Origin: Gp6-AA40 sp035293405
GTDB taxonomy: Bacteria; Acidobacteriota; Vicinamibacteria; Vicinamibacterales; UBA2999
Assembly (NCBI GenBank): GCA_035293405.1
Contig: DATDOE010000108.1
Location: 1-64,000 of the forward strand
Direction of reading: 5' to 3'
Length of the DNA: 64,000 nt
Shown: piece by piece, positions 27,453 to 35,771 of the stretch
Position numbering within the stretch: position 1 is the stretch's first letter
How the letters are laid out: each line of letters opens with the position of its first letter
Position numbers and translations under genes: made by a program
Notes under the pieces: generated by a model
The model's database searches: none
What the model was told of the DNA's origin: nothing
Seen by the model: the letters and a program-made list of their open reading frames with translations, nothing else

Positions 27453-28534
27453 ACGATGCACGGTGGATGCGGCGGGCGCTCGAGCAGGCGCGCCGCGGTC
27501 TAGGGCGGACGACGCCCAATCCCGTGGTCGGCGCCTGCGTGGTGTCCGATGACGGGGTTGTCGTGGGACAGGGCGTGACCTCGCGCGCTGGCGAGGCCCA
27601 CGCCGAAGTGCACGCACTGGACGAAGCGGGCGAGGCCGCCCGCGGCGCCACGTTGTACTGCACGCTCGAGCCGTGCAGCCACACCGGCCGCACAGGCCCG
27701 TGTACCGAACGCATCATCGCCGCGGGTATCCGGCGTGTCGTGGCGGCGATGGAGGATCCGTTCCCGCTCGTAAGCGGGTGCGGGTTCGCGGCGCTCCGCG
27801 CGAACGGCATCGACGTGGACGTCGGCGTGGAGCAGGATGCCGCGGTGCGATTGAATCAGCCCTTCCTCACCACGGTGCGAGAGGGCCGGCCGTTCGTCAC
27901 CCTGAAGGCGGCGACGAGCCTCGATGGCCGAATCGCCGCGGGTCGCGGGCAGCGCACGCAACTGACCTCCGAGAGTGCACTGCGGCATGCGCAGTTCATG
28001 CGCGCGCAGGTCGATGCCGTCGGCGTGGGGTCTGAAACCATCCTCGTGGACGACCCTCTCCTGACGGTCCGGGAGCTCTATCGCGAGCGGCCGCTGGCGC
28101 GCGTGATCTTCGACCGGCGCCTTCGAATCTCCCCACAGGCACGGATTTTTTCGACTATTTCGACCGGCCCGGTCATCGTAGTAACGTCTGCTGATGGGGC
28201 CGACTCAGCACGGCGGCAGGCGCTCAGTGCGTGCGGGGCGACGGTCATGACCGTCGATGAGGAAGGCCCGCCGATGGCCTGCGCCCTGCGACAGCTTGCG
28301 GCATCGGGCATACAGAGCCTGGTGCTCGAAGGTGGAGCGTCGATACACGCGGCGGCCTGGGACGCGGGTGTTGTGGACTACGTCCAACTGTACGTGGCGC
28401 CCGTGTGGCTGGGTCCCGAGGGAGTCCCGCTGTTGGCTGGACGCGCGTTCTCGACCGCGGCGCTCGTCGAGTCACACGTCGAACAGCTTGGGCCGGATGT
28501 GTTGATCGAAGGCTATGTTCACAGGCCTCATTGA
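27446..28534 (+). CDS. ribD: Bifunctional riboflavin deaminase/reductase
   Basis: Carries the second and third steps of riboflavin synthesis. The 362-residue protein has an N-terminal deaminase with zinc motifs HAEVHAL and PCSHTGRTGPC, and a C-terminal reductase domain from about 150 (FVTLKAATSLDGRIAAGRGQ; LVLEGGASIHAAAWDAG). It starts with GTG inside the last codons of ftsY and overlaps ribE by 20 bp. No FMN-riboswitch-sized leader exists, because the gene overlaps ftsY. Confidence 0.95.
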   Translation: MVDDARWMRRALEQARRGLGRTTPNPVVGACVVSDDGVVVGQGVTSRAGEAHAEVHALDEAGEAARGATLYCTLEPCSHTGRTGPCTERIIAAGIRRVVAAMEDPFPLVSGCGFAALRANGIDVDVGVEQDAAVRLNQPFLTTVREGRPFVTLKAATSLDGRIAAGRGQRTQLTSESALRHAQFMRAQVDAVGVGSETILVDDPLLTVRELYRERPLARVIFDRRLRISPQARIFSTISTGPVIVVTSADGADSARRQALSACGATVMTVDEEGPPMACALRQLAASGIQSLVLEGGASIHAAAWDAGVVDYVQLYVAPVWLGPEGVPLLAGRAFSTAALVESHVEQLGPDVLIEGYVHRPH

Positions 28535-29135
28535 AGCCGTCGGGCACGTGAGCGAGTTGCGGCCGATACCGTCCGGATATCGCGTGCGGATCCGTTCGAG
28601 GCTGGCGCCGGAGCTGACGCTCGGTGAGAGTATCGCCGTCAATGGCGTGTGCCTGACGGTGACCGCGGTTGACGGCGACGTGATGCAGGCCGACATCGGC
28701 CCCGAGACCGTGCGCGTGACGACGCTGGGGGAATTGCGGTCCGACCAGCCGGTGAACCTCGAACGGTCGATGCGCACGGGCGACCGCTTCGGCGGCCACT
28801 TCGTCCAGGGCCACGTCGATGGCACCGGAACGGTGGAGGCGTTGCGGCAGGATGGCGACTCGCACTGGGTGACCATCGGGTTTCCAGCAACGCTGGCGCC
28901 GCTCCTCATCCACAGGGGTTCGGTGAGTGTCGACGGCATCAGCCTGACCGTGGCTGCGCTTGGCGAGACGCACTTCGACGTGATGATCATCCCCTTTACG
29001 TGGGGACACACGAACATGGCCTCGCGTCGCGCCGGGGACCGCGTCAACCTGGAATGTGACATGGTGGGGAAGTACGTCGCCCGCGCCGCGGAGTTGTCGG
29101 AGAAGGACCGCCTGAAGGCGGCCCCCACGATCTGA
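28515..29135 (+). CDS. ribE: Riboflavin synthase alpha subunit
   Basis: Dismutates two 6,7-dimethyl-8-ribityllumazines to riboflavin. The 206-residue protein has the typical duplicated lumazine-binding barrels, with N-terminus MFTGLIEAVGHV and motif GESIAVNGVCLTV repeated as GSVSVDGISLTV. The end of the gene (RLKAAPTI and stop) is supplied by a GTAG/REP-like palindrome beginning at 29108. It is followed by ribBA; no ribH is seen in the window. Confidence 0.95.
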   Translation: MFTGLIEAVGHVSELRPIPSGYRVRIRSRLAPELTLGESIAVNGVCLTVTAVDGDVMQADIGPETVRVTTLGELRSDQPVNLERSMRTGDRFGGHFVQGHVDGTGTVEALRQDGDSHWVTIGFPATLAPLLIHRGSVSVDGISLTVAALGETHFDVMIIPFTWGHTNMASRRAGDRVNLECDMVGKYVARAAELSEKDRLKAAPTI

Positions 29136-29175
29136 ACCTTCTGAACGAGACGTAGGGGCCGCCTTCAGGCGGCCC
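29108..29175. repeat. Inverted REP-like pair spanning the end of ribE
   Basis: Palindrome CCGCCTGAAGGCGGCCCCCAC (from 29108) and inverted partner GTAGGGGCCGCC... (29152-29175), with about 23 bp between. It is the same arrangement as at 14624-14706 with a different core. The left unit encodes the last residues and stop of ribE; the right unit ends 8 bp before ribBA. Confidence 0.85.
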
Positions 29176-29182
29176 GGATGAC

Positions 29183-30436
29183 ATGACAACCAAGAACGGA
29201 AAGCTCCACATCGCCAAAGGCGCCCGCCGGCGCGGTCCCTTTGCCACGATCGACGAAGCGATCACCGCGATTCAGGCGGGCCGCATGCTCGTCGTGGTGG
29301 ACGATGAGGATCGCGAGAACGAGGGCGACCTGACGATGGCGGCCTCGAAGGTGACGCCGGAAGCGATCAATTTCATGGCCCGCCACGGCCGCGGGTTGAT
29401 CTGCCTGGCCATGGTGCCCGAGCGGCTGGACCATCTCGACATCCCGCTCGAGGTCGCGGACAACTCCTCCAGGCGGGACACCGCAATGTGCGTGTCGATT
29501 GACGCGCGGGACGGCACCACCACCGGCATCTCCGTGGCCGATCGTGCCGCTACGGTTCGCGCGACGCTCGCCCCCGATGCGAAGCCGCGAGATTTGACCC
29601 GGCCCGGACACGTGTTCCCGCTGCGGGCGCGAACCGGCGGCGTGCTGGTTCGCTCGGGTCACACCGAAGCCGCGGTCGACCTCGCCCGCATTGCCGGCAT
29701 GGAACCGGCGGGCGTGATCTGCGAAATCATGAACGAGGACGGCACAATGGCCCGCGTGCCGGAGCTGACGAAGTTCGCCGGGAAACACGGTCTGCCGATG
29801 ATCACCATCGCCGACCTGATTCAGTACCGCATGCGCACCGAGCGGCTGGTGAAGCGGGCGGCGACGGCCGCGCTCCCGACCGAGCATGGCGCCTTCCGCA
29901 TTCACGCCTACGAGAGCCAGCTCGATAACCAGACGCACGTCGCGCTGGTCCGCGGTGAGATTGGCGACGGCAAGGACGTGCTGGTCCGCGTGCACTCGAA
30001 GTGCCTCACCGGCGACGTGTTTCACTCCGCGCGCTGCGACTGCGGCGCGCAGCTCGATGCGGCGATGGCGGCGGTGGCCAAAGAAGGGCGCGGCGTCCTG
30101 TTGTATCTGAATCAGGAAGGCCGGGGCATCGGCCTCGTCAACAAGATCCGCGCCTACGAGCTGCAGGATCAGGGGCTCGACACCGTCGAAGCCAACGAGC
30201 GCCTCGGGTTCAAGCCCGACCAGCGCGACTACGGCATCGGCGCCCAGATCCTCAGCGACCTGGGCATCAAGACCATGCGACTGCTCACGAACAACCCGCG
30301 AAAGTTCGTCGGCCTGCAGGGCTACGGCCTGGCCGTTTCCGAAGCCGTCCCCCTGGAGATTCCCGCAAGCGACTCTACCCGGAAGTACCTCAAGACCAAG
30401 AAGGACAAGCTGGGGCACAACCTGTCGTCCGTGTGA
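29183..30436 (+). CDS. ribBA: Bifunctional DHBP synthase / GTP cyclohydrolase II
   Basis: The 417-residue protein supplies both branches of riboflavin synthesis. The N-terminal RibB domain has DDEDRENEGDLTMAA (about 35-49) and RPGHVFPLRARTGGVL. The C-terminal RibA domain has the zinc cysteines in HSARCDCGAQLD and the GTP-site motifs NQEGRGIGLVNKIRAYELQD and LLTNNPRK. It completes the set ribD-ribE-ribBA on one strand. Confidence 0.96.
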   Translation: MTTKNGKLHIAKGARRRGPFATIDEAITAIQAGRMLVVVDDEDRENEGDLTMAASKVTPEAINFMARHGRGLICLAMVPERLDHLDIPLEVADNSSRRDTAMCVSIDARDGTTTGISVADRAATVRATLAPDAKPRDLTRPGHVFPLRARTGGVLVRSGHTEAAVDLARIAGMEPAGVICEIMNEDGTMARVPELTKFAGKHGLPMITIADLIQYRMRTERLVKRAATAALPTEHGAFRIHAYESQLDNQTHVALVRGEIGDGKDVLVRVHSKCLTGDVFHSARCDCGAQLDAAMAAVAKEGRGVLLYLNQEGRGIGLVNKIRAYELQDQGLDTVEANERLGFKPDQRDYGIGAQILSDLGIKTMRLLTNNPRKFVGLQGYGLAVSEAVPLEIPASDSTRKYLKTKKDKLGHNLSSV

Positions 30437-30562
30437 ACCGGTTCTTGGTTCGTGGTTCTTGGTTCTTGGTCATCCGTGTAGTGGCGGGTCTTAAGACCCG
30501 CCTCTACGGCTTCCCCAGTGAACCACCAGCCGCCGGCCGGCGTCTTGCCCGAGTGAAGTCAG
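30437..30562. repeat. GGTTCTT heptamer array plus GTAG palindrome after ribBA
   Basis: GGTTCTTGGTTCGTGGTTCTTGG-type heptamers (30440-30470) are followed by GTAGTGGCGGGTCTTAAGACCCGCC with CTCTAC (30478-30508). The latter contains an 18-bp perfect palindrome with a GTAG head. No gene is seen. The hairpin may end or protect the rib transcript. Confidence 0.75.
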
Positions 30563-31123
30563 ATGCATGAGCGTGCCGACCGACTCGCGGGCAGTTTCGT
30601 GACCGTGGACCACGAGCTGGAACACGAGTTCGAGACGCGGCTCGTCGAGTCGTCCACTCTGGCCTATCGGGTCGCGTTCAGCGTGTTGCGACAGCGCGAG
30701 GACGCCGAGGACGTGGCGCAGGAGGCGTTTGCCAAGGCGTATCGCAGCTTCAGGCAGCTGCGCGACCGCGAACGATTCCGGGCATGGCTGGTACGGATGA
30801 CGTGGCGCATGGCTCTGGATCGGCAGCGGGCGAACCGGCGGCGGGCCGCGCGGGAATTGCTGGTCGAGATCGAGCCGCCGCCCGCGATGTCGGACCCGGC
30901 GGTCACGCGCGAGCGCGCCGAACAGCTATGGGTCGCGATCGACGGCTTACCCGAGAAACTGCGCCTGGTTGTGGTCCTCGCGGGCATCGAGGGGCACGAC
31001 ATTCGCGAAGTCGCGGCGCTGTTGGATCTGCCTGACGGGACCGTGAAGTCGCGGCTCTTTCTGGCGCGGAAACAGCTCAAGGAACGATTGTCATGGATGG
31101 TCACAAACACTCCGGCGCGTTGA
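30563..31123 (+). CDS. ECF-type RNA polymerase sigma factor
   Basis: A 186-residue sigma-70 family protein with only region 2 (EDAEDVAQEAFAKAYRSFRQ, about 48-67, and WLVRMTWRMALDRQRANRRR) and region 4 (GLPEKLRLVVVLAGIEGHDI; VAALLDLPDGTVKSRLFLAR, the HTH). The target genes are unknown. It overlaps the next gene by 31 bp, the usual arrangement for a sigma factor and a membrane partner; that gene is followed by a secreted-protein gene, also overlapping. Confidence 0.93.
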   Translation: MHERADRLAGSFVTVDHELEHEFETRLVESSTLAYRVAFSVLRQREDAEDVAQEAFAKAYRSFRQLRDRERFRAWLVRMTWRMALDRQRANRRRAARELLVEIEPPPAMSDPAVTRERAEQLWVAIDGLPEKLRLVVVLAGIEGHDIREVAALLDLPDGTVKSRLFLARKQLKERLSWMVTNTPAR

Positions 31124-31704
31124 CCGACGAGACGCTCGAGCGCGACGTTGAAGGGATGCTCGCCGTCGAGCCGTCGCCGGACTTCCTCGCGCGCGTCCGG
31201 ACCCGTGTGGCGGATGCACCGGCGCCGATGTCCTGGCGCCTCTTCTCGCCATTCCGGTGGGTGTTCGTGGTGGCGGCAGTCGCTGTGGTGATCGTTGCAG
31301 GCACGGTAGTCTGGCGGTCATTGGATTCGGCACGTGCGATCGATGGCGCGGCGCCGACGCCTCTGGTGGTGGAGACGCCAACGCCTCCGGCTGCAGTGAA
31401 TCCGACGGAGGTCGTATCGCAGCCCCCGCAATCGATCGAGCCCGTGCGCCGGGGCCCCGATCTGCGTCGCGCGCGGCGCATCGCCCCCGTATCCGAGAGG
31501 AGCAACCTCGTGGCGGTCGTCGCGCCGGAGGATGCACGGGCGTTCGAGCGCCTGTTGGCGAGTCTCCGCAGGCCGGACGTCGTGCTGGTCCTCAGCACCG
31601 ATACGACGGGGCCCGTGGCGCTGTCAGCTCCGAGCATCGAGATCGCACCGATTGACATCGAACCTGTGCCACCTATCGCACAGCTGGAAGGAGGCGTCGA
31701 GTGA
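31093..31704 (+). CDS. Single-pass membrane protein, possible anti-sigma factor
   Basis: A 203-residue protein with a cytoplasmic N-terminus (DETLERDVEGMLAVEPSPDF), one transmembrane helix (VFVVAAVAVVIVAGTVVW, about 57-74) and a proline-rich extracytoplasmic part. No zinc-binding anti-sigma motif (HxxxCxxC) is present. The role is inferred from position: it overlaps the ECF sigma gene upstream and the secreted-protein gene downstream. Confidence 0.65.
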   Translation: MDGHKHSGALTDETLERDVEGMLAVEPSPDFLARVRTRVADAPAPMSWRLFSPFRWVFVVAAVAVVIVAGTVVWRSLDSARAIDGAAPTPLVVETPTPPAAVNPTEVVSQPPQSIEPVRRGPDLRRARRIAPVSERSNLVAVVAPEDARAFERLLASLRRPDVVLVLSTDTTGPVALSAPSIEIAPIDIEPVPPIAQLEGGVE

Positions 31705-32372
31705 GACCCTATCGACAGACACTGACTCTTGTCGCGGTGGCATTGTTCGCGCTCGCCGGCGCAGCCGGCGCGCAGCAGCCGCAATCAAAGCCGCAGCCCC
31801 AGCCCGCCGGACAGCAACAGCCCCAACCGGCGGCGCAGCAACAGGCTCAGCCCGCGCCGCAGCCGGATCTGCAGCCCGTCGCACGACCGAGGCAGCAACC
31901 GCTTGTCCCCCTCGAAGTCCAAGTGGTGATCTCCCGCTATCAAGGCGAAAAGCGCGTTAGCAGCGTGCCCTACGTGCTGGCCGTAAACGCCAACAGCACG
32001 AACGCCCAGTTGAACATGGGCGCGGAGGTGCCGGTCGCCTCGTCAACGTTCATGCCCGTTGCCGACGGCAAGCCGTCTCCTGCGCCGATTCGCTCGTACA
32101 ACTACAGGCAGATCGGAACCCAAATCGAATGCGGAGCCAGTTCCGCGGATGACGGCCGTTTCGAGTTGAGCATCTCCGTCGATGACAGTTCAGTGTTCAC
32201 GAGGGAGGAGGCCTCGAGTGCGGGTGTCGGCGACATGCCCGTTTTCCGGAGCTTCCGGTCACGGAACAGGGTGCTGCTCAGAGACGGCCAGTCGCGGCAG
32301 TACACAGCCGCGACGGACAAAGTCAGCGGAGAGACCGTCAAGATCGACGTCACATTGAAGGTCGTGAAATGA
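31701..32372 (+). CDS. Secreted Gln/Pro-rich protein with secretin-like beta domain
   Basis: A 223-residue exported protein: signal peptide (TLTLVAVALFALAGAAGAQQ), a Gln/Pro-rich linker (about 25-70), then a beta-rich domain. In the domain, GAEVPV, PIRSYNYRQIGTQI and a later DSSV line up in order and spacing with GERVPV, PITSFNYENIGVNI and EVSSV in the secretin gene at 51688. It starts with GTG overlapping the previous stop. It is the third member of the sigma / membrane protein / secreted protein triad. Function is unknown. Confidence 0.7.
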   Translation: MRPYRQTLTLVAVALFALAGAAGAQQPQSKPQPQPAGQQQPQPAAQQQAQPAPQPDLQPVARPRQQPLVPLEVQVVISRYQGEKRVSSVPYVLAVNANSTNAQLNMGAEVPVASSTFMPVADGKPSPAPIRSYNYRQIGTQIECGASSADDGRFELSISVDDSSVFTREEASSAGVGDMPVFRSFRSRNRVLLRDGQSRQYTAATDKVSGETVKIDVTLKVVK

Positions 32373-32378
32373 ATGGAC

Positions 32379-32402
32379 GGGCCGCCTGAAGGCGGCCCCC
32401 AC
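32379..32402. repeat. Single REP-like palindrome
   Basis: GGGCCGCCTGAAGGCGGCCC followed by CCAC, identical to the left unit of the pair at 14624. It lies between the convergent secreted-protein and ferredoxin genes and could act on either transcript end. Confidence 0.75.
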
Positions 32403-32413
32403 GCCAACCGGTG

Positions 32414-32773
32414 TTACGCCAGCGGGTGTTCGGCGATCAGCAGATCCTGAACGACCTGCCCGCCGATCAGATGCTCCTGGATGATCCGCTCGAGCGCGGG
32501 CGGATCACACGCGCCATACCACGCGCCTTCCGGGTAGACGACGGCGATCGGACCGCCTTCGCAGATCTTGAGACAGTTCACCTTGGTCCGCAGGATGCCG
32601 CCCTGATCGGACAGGCCCAGCTCCTTCAGGCGGCCCTTCAGAAACTCCCACGCCGCCGCGCCGCGCACCAGGTCGCAGCATTTGGGCTTGGTCTGTTCCG
32701 CGCAGAGAAAGATGTGGCGGCGGGCGACGTGCACGCCGATGGTGGTGGCGATTTTCTGTTGGGCGTCGGACAT
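32414..32773 (-). CDS. Thioredoxin-like [2Fe-2S] ferredoxin
   Basis: A 119-residue thioredoxin-fold ferredoxin. Cluster cysteines are in HIFLCAEQTKPKCC (about 20-33) and NCLKICEGGPIAVVYPEG (about 66-83), spaced as in NuoE-type and Shethna-like proteins. It would carry electrons in the cytoplasm; partners are unknown. A GTAG palindrome sits just upstream of the start. Confidence 0.88.
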   Translation of the reverse strand: MSDAQQKIATTIGVHVARRHIFLCAEQTKPKCCDLVRGAAAWEFLKGRLKELGLSDQGGILRTKVNCLKICEGGPIAVVYPEGAWYGACDPPALERIIQEHLIGGQVVQDLLIAEHPLA

Positions 32774-32780
32774 GATGTTC

Positions 32781-32806
32781 AGGCGGGTCTAAAGACCCGC
32801 CTCTAC
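32781..32806 (-). repeat. GTAG-headed REP-like palindrome
   Basis: On the minus strand GTAGAGGCGGGTCTTTAGAC continues CCGCCT. The core differs by one base from that at 30478-30508 but has the opposite GTAG orientation. It separates the ferredoxin gene from the upstream secreted-protein gene. Confidence 0.75.
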
Positions 32807-32815
32807 GCTGCTCCT

Positions 32816-33619
32816 CTACTTTTGTGACGGGATCCGCGGCGCGCTCGCGTTGGGGGGAATCCACGGCTTGATGCGCCCTTCCCACAGTCCTCGATTGTTC
32901 TCCTCGCACGAGTACTCGAAGAGGTCACCGCCCGACAGCGTCATGATGCGCTCGTTGGTCCAGGGCGTCGTATACATGGCCGGATCGTCGATGGTGATCG
33001 TGTAGGCCACGTGTCCCGCGTCGACGTGCTTGAACGTCTGGACCAGGTGCAGCTTGTCACTGTGCGGGTGGCCCACGGTGTCGAGTCGCGTATAGCCATT
33101 GAAGCCGATCGTGTCGATGACCAGCGTGTCGCCGTCCCACTTGGCGATGGAGTTGCCGAACCACGTCGGGTCCACGTCCTTGGGATGCTCGGTCCGGAAG
33201 GGAACAACGTGGAACCAGGTGCTGACTTCGAAGAGGAACGCCACGTACTTGTCGTTCTGCATGATCTGAATCGGGTAGGGGGCGTTCATCGACCGCGCCA
33301 GCCCGTATGGCAGGCAGCTGCCCGTGTAGTCGCCGTCCTTTTCGGGGTTGTACGCCTTGATGTTCGCGAGTCCGGCTGGCGAGTAGGGCAGGTCAGCCGG
33401 ACCCTTCTGCAGCGCCGGGTTTCTTTTATTCGTCGCGGTCATGTCTGGCACGTATTGGTGGTCCCAGACGCCGCTGAAGTCAGGCCTGCCGCTCGGCAGA
33501 CGTGTCATCGGTCCGTTCGGAGGGGTCCAGCCGGTCTGCCCGGTGCCCACGATCGGCGACAGGGCAACGAGGGTCGACATCAGCACGACGGTCAGCATGA
33601 AACGGGCGCGAATTGTCAT
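32816..33619 (-). CDS. Exported protein of the PDFSGVW type, unknown function
   Basis: A 267-residue protein with a signal peptide (MLTVVLMSTLVALSPIVGTG). Family-like marks are GRPDFSGVWDHQYVPD near the start, WDGDTLVIDTIGFNGYTRLDTVGHPHSDKLHLV in the middle, and ERIMTLSGGDLFEYSCEEN. Such proteins are abundant in Acidobacteriota and have no known activity. A TATAAT box (33673-33678, minus strand) lies about 55 nt before the start. Confidence 0.75.
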   Translation of the reverse strand: MTIRARFMLTVVLMSTLVALSPIVGTGQTGWTPPNGPMTRLPSGRPDFSGVWDHQYVPDMTATNKRNPALQKGPADLPYSPAGLANIKAYNPEKDGDYTGSCLPYGLARSMNAPYPIQIMQNDKYVAFLFEVSTWFHVVPFRTEHPKDVDPTWFGNSIAKWDGDTLVIDTIGFNGYTRLDTVGHPHSDKLHLVQTFKHVDAGHVAYTITIDDPAMYTTPWTNERIMTLSGGDLFEYSCEENNRGLWEGRIKPWIPPNASAPRIPSQK

Positions 33620-33691
33620 CGGCAGCGTCCTCTAGGCAGCCCATGCTCTAAGCAAGCACTGTCCCGCAGGCGATTATAAGCGAGTGCCGGC

Positions 33692-33720
33692 TTGCCACAC
33701 CGGTCAACCTGCCATAAGAT
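33692..33720 (+). promoter_or_regulatory. Sigma70 promoter of the ffh operon, leaderless
   Basis: TTGCCA (33692-33697), 17 bp, TAAGAT (33715-33720), then only 6 nt before the TTG start codon of ffh at 33727. Transcription should begin at or within a base or two of the start codon. Confidence 0.75.
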
Positions 33721-33726
33721 AAGGGT

Positions 33727-35142
33727 TTGTTCGATTCACTGAGCACCCGGATACAGCAGGCGTTCACCGCCCTTCGGGGCGAGGTGCGGCTGACCGACGA
33801 GCACATCGAGTCCGCGCTGCGGGAGATCCGCCTGGCGCTGCTCGAGGCCGACGTCAACTTCCAGGTCGTCAAGGCGTTCATCGACCGTGTCCGCGACAAG
33901 GCGACCGATCAGGCGGTCCTCAAGAGCCTGACGCCCGTCCAGCACGTGGTCAAGATCGTCCGCGACGAGCTGCTGGGGCTGTTCGGGGACACAGAAGGCG
34001 GGCTCACGAAAGACGCGCCGACGCCGCGCGTCGTGCTGCTCCTCGGGCTCCAGGGTTCGGGTAAGACGACCACGTCCGGCAAGCTCGGACGATGGCTGAA
34101 GCGGCAGGGCAAGCACCCGTTGATGGTCTCGACCGACGTGCGCCGCCCCGCCGCCATCGAGCAGCTCGCGGTGGTCGCTGAGAAAGCGGACGTTCAGGTC
34201 TACGCGCCCGAGACGATGGATCCGGTGGCGCGCGCATCAGGGGCGCTGGCAGAGGCCAGGGCGAAGGGGTTCGATACCGTCATCGTCGATACCGCCGGGC
34301 GGTTACACATCGACGAAGAGCTGATGGACGAACTGCAGGCGATCAAGAACGCCGTGCAGCCGTCGGATCTGCTCTACGTCGCCGACTCGATGACCGGGCA
34401 GGACGCGATCAAGAGCGCGGGCGAGTTCAACCGCCGCGTCGGTGTGACGGGTGTCGTGCTGACGAAGCTCGATGGTGATGCCCGGGGCGGTGCAGCGCTG
34501 TCGGTCGTCTCGGTCGTCGGCGTACCGGTGGCGTTCATCGGGAGTGGCGAGCAGCTCGAGGACCTGGAGCTCTTTCACCCCGACCGCATCGTGTCGCGGA
34601 TGCTCGGCATGGGCGACGTGCTGTCGCTCATCGAGAAGGCGGAGCAGGCGCTCGACGAGGGTGAGGCTGAACGGCTCGAGGAGAAGCTTCGGAAGAACGA
34701 GTTCACGCTCGACGATTTCCGGTCGCAGCTGAAGACGATCAAGCGCATGGGGCCGCTCGAGAGCGTCCTGGGCATGATCCCCGGGATGGGCGCCATGAAG
34801 CAGCTGGCCGACCACAAGCCCGACGAGAAGCAGTTGGGCCGGGTCGAAGCGATTATCTCGTCGATGACGCCGCACGAGCGGCGGAACGACCAGATCATCA
34901 ACGGCAGCCGGCGGAAGCGGATCGCGGCGGGCAGCGGCACGTCGGTTGAAGAAGTGAATCGACTGCTCAAGCAGTTCACCGAGATGCGACGAGTGATGAA
35001 GATGATCGGCCAGGGCGGCATAGGGGCCATGCGGGGCATGAAGAACATGCCCAAGCTGGCTCGCGGTACCGAGGGATTTGCCCCGTCCGGCGGGAAGAAG
35101 CGGAAGAAGGGCGGCCCCTGGGGCCTCATGAAGTCGCGGTAA
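33727..35142 (+). CDS. ffh: Signal recognition particle protein Ffh
   Basis: SRP54 GTPase that binds signal sequences and 4.5S RNA. The 471-residue protein has the N domain (MFDSLSTRIQQAFTALRGEV), the G domain (GLQGSGKTTTSGKLGRW; DVRRPAAIEQL; DTAGRLHIDEELM; TKLDGDARGG) and the Met-rich M domain (GMIPGMGAMKQL; MTPHERRNDQIINGSRRKRI). It starts with TTG directly after a promoter, so the mRNA is probably leaderless. It heads the rpsP-khpA-rimM-trmD-rplS-rnhB run. Confidence 0.97.
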   Translation: MFDSLSTRIQQAFTALRGEVRLTDEHIESALREIRLALLEADVNFQVVKAFIDRVRDKATDQAVLKSLTPVQHVVKIVRDELLGLFGDTEGGLTKDAPTPRVVLLLGLQGSGKTTTSGKLGRWLKRQGKHPLMVSTDVRRPAAIEQLAVVAEKADVQVYAPETMDPVARASGALAEARAKGFDTVIVDTAGRLHIDEELMDELQAIKNAVQPSDLLYVADSMTGQDAIKSAGEFNRRVGVTGVVLTKLDGDARGGAALSVVSVVGVPVAFIGSGEQLEDLELFHPDRIVSRMLGMGDVLSLIEKAEQALDEGEAERLEEKLRKNEFTLDDFRSQLKTIKRMGPLESVLGMIPGMGAMKQLADHKPDEKQLGRVEAIISSMTPHERRNDQIINGSRRKRIAAGSGTSVEEVNRLLKQFTEMRRVMKMIGQGGIGAMRGMKNMPKLARGTEGFAPSGGKKRKKGGPWGLMKSR

Positions 35143-35226
35143 ACTCCCAACCCCGGCCGTCAACTCCCGCTTGGGAGTTGGGAGTTGGGCTCTTTGGGAG
35201 TTGTTTGAAAGTTGGGAGTTGAGAAG
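35143..35226. repeat. GGGAGTTG array before rpsP
   Basis: CAACTCCC copies are followed by tandem GGGAGTT units, an inverted arrangement able to form a hairpin. The last GGGAGTTG ends 6 nt before the rpsP ATG and supplies the only Shine-Dalgarno-like GGAG. Confidence 0.8.
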
Positions 35227-35505
35227 ATGCTAGTCATTCGTATGAGACGCGTGGGGACGACGAAGAAGCCGTACTTCCGCGTGGTGGTGACCGAAGCCAA
35301 GACGGCGCGCGAGAGCAGCTTCGTCGAGAACGTCGGCACCTACAATCCGCGTTCGAAGCCGGCGCGGGTCGAGATCAACAAGGAACGCGTACAGCACTGG
35401 CTGAAGCTGGGCGCGCAGCCGTCTGACTCCGTGCGGACGTTGCTGGCGAAGCATCTGTCGCGCGACCTGTCGGCCCCGGCCGTGCCGACGCCGACGGCGC
35501 AGTAA
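35227..35505 (+). CDS. rpsP: Small ribosomal subunit protein bS16
   Basis: A 92-residue 30S assembly protein. It starts MLVIRMRRVGTTKKPYFRVVV and continues FVENVGTYNPRSKP and WLKLGAQPSDSVRTLL, all typical. Its ribosome-binding site lies within a heptamer array. Its stop overlaps the khpA start (TAATG). Confidence 0.97.
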   Translation: MLVIRMRRVGTTKKPYFRVVVTEAKTARESSFVENVGTYNPRSKPARVEINKERVQHWLKLGAQPSDSVRTLLAKHLSRDLSAPAVPTPTAQ

Positions 35506-35771
35506 TGGCGGGCGAATCGGGCGAGACGCCGCCCAACCCGGTGAGGACCATGGTTGAAGTGATCGTGCGCGCCCTCGTCGATCATCCCGAGGCGGTGAAG
35601 GTCCACGAATCCTCACGCCGGGGTACGACGGTGCTCGAGCTGACGACCGCGCCGGGTGACATGGGCAAGATCATCGGACGTCAGGGCCGCACCGCCGCCG
35701 CGCTGCGCACGCTCGTCGCGGTGACCGCCGAGCGGCACGGCGTCAAGGCGCAGTTGGATATACGGGACTGA
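35505..35771 (+). CDS. khpA: KH-domain RNA-binding protein KhpA
   Basis: An 88-residue protein with one KH domain (GDMGKIIGRQGRTAAALRTLV, GxxG loop GRQG). KhpA and its relatives bind RNA and affect cell size and ribosome function. The gene sits at its usual place between rpsP and rimM. Confidence 0.93.
   Translation: MAGESGETPPNPVRTMVEVIVRALVDHPEAVKVHESSRRGTTVLELTTAPGDMGKIIGRQGRTAAALRTLVAVTAERHGVKAQLDIRD

Noticed and set aside
27446..27500. FMN riboswitch before ribD
   Set aside because: ribD overlaps ftsY, leaving no leader that could hold one.
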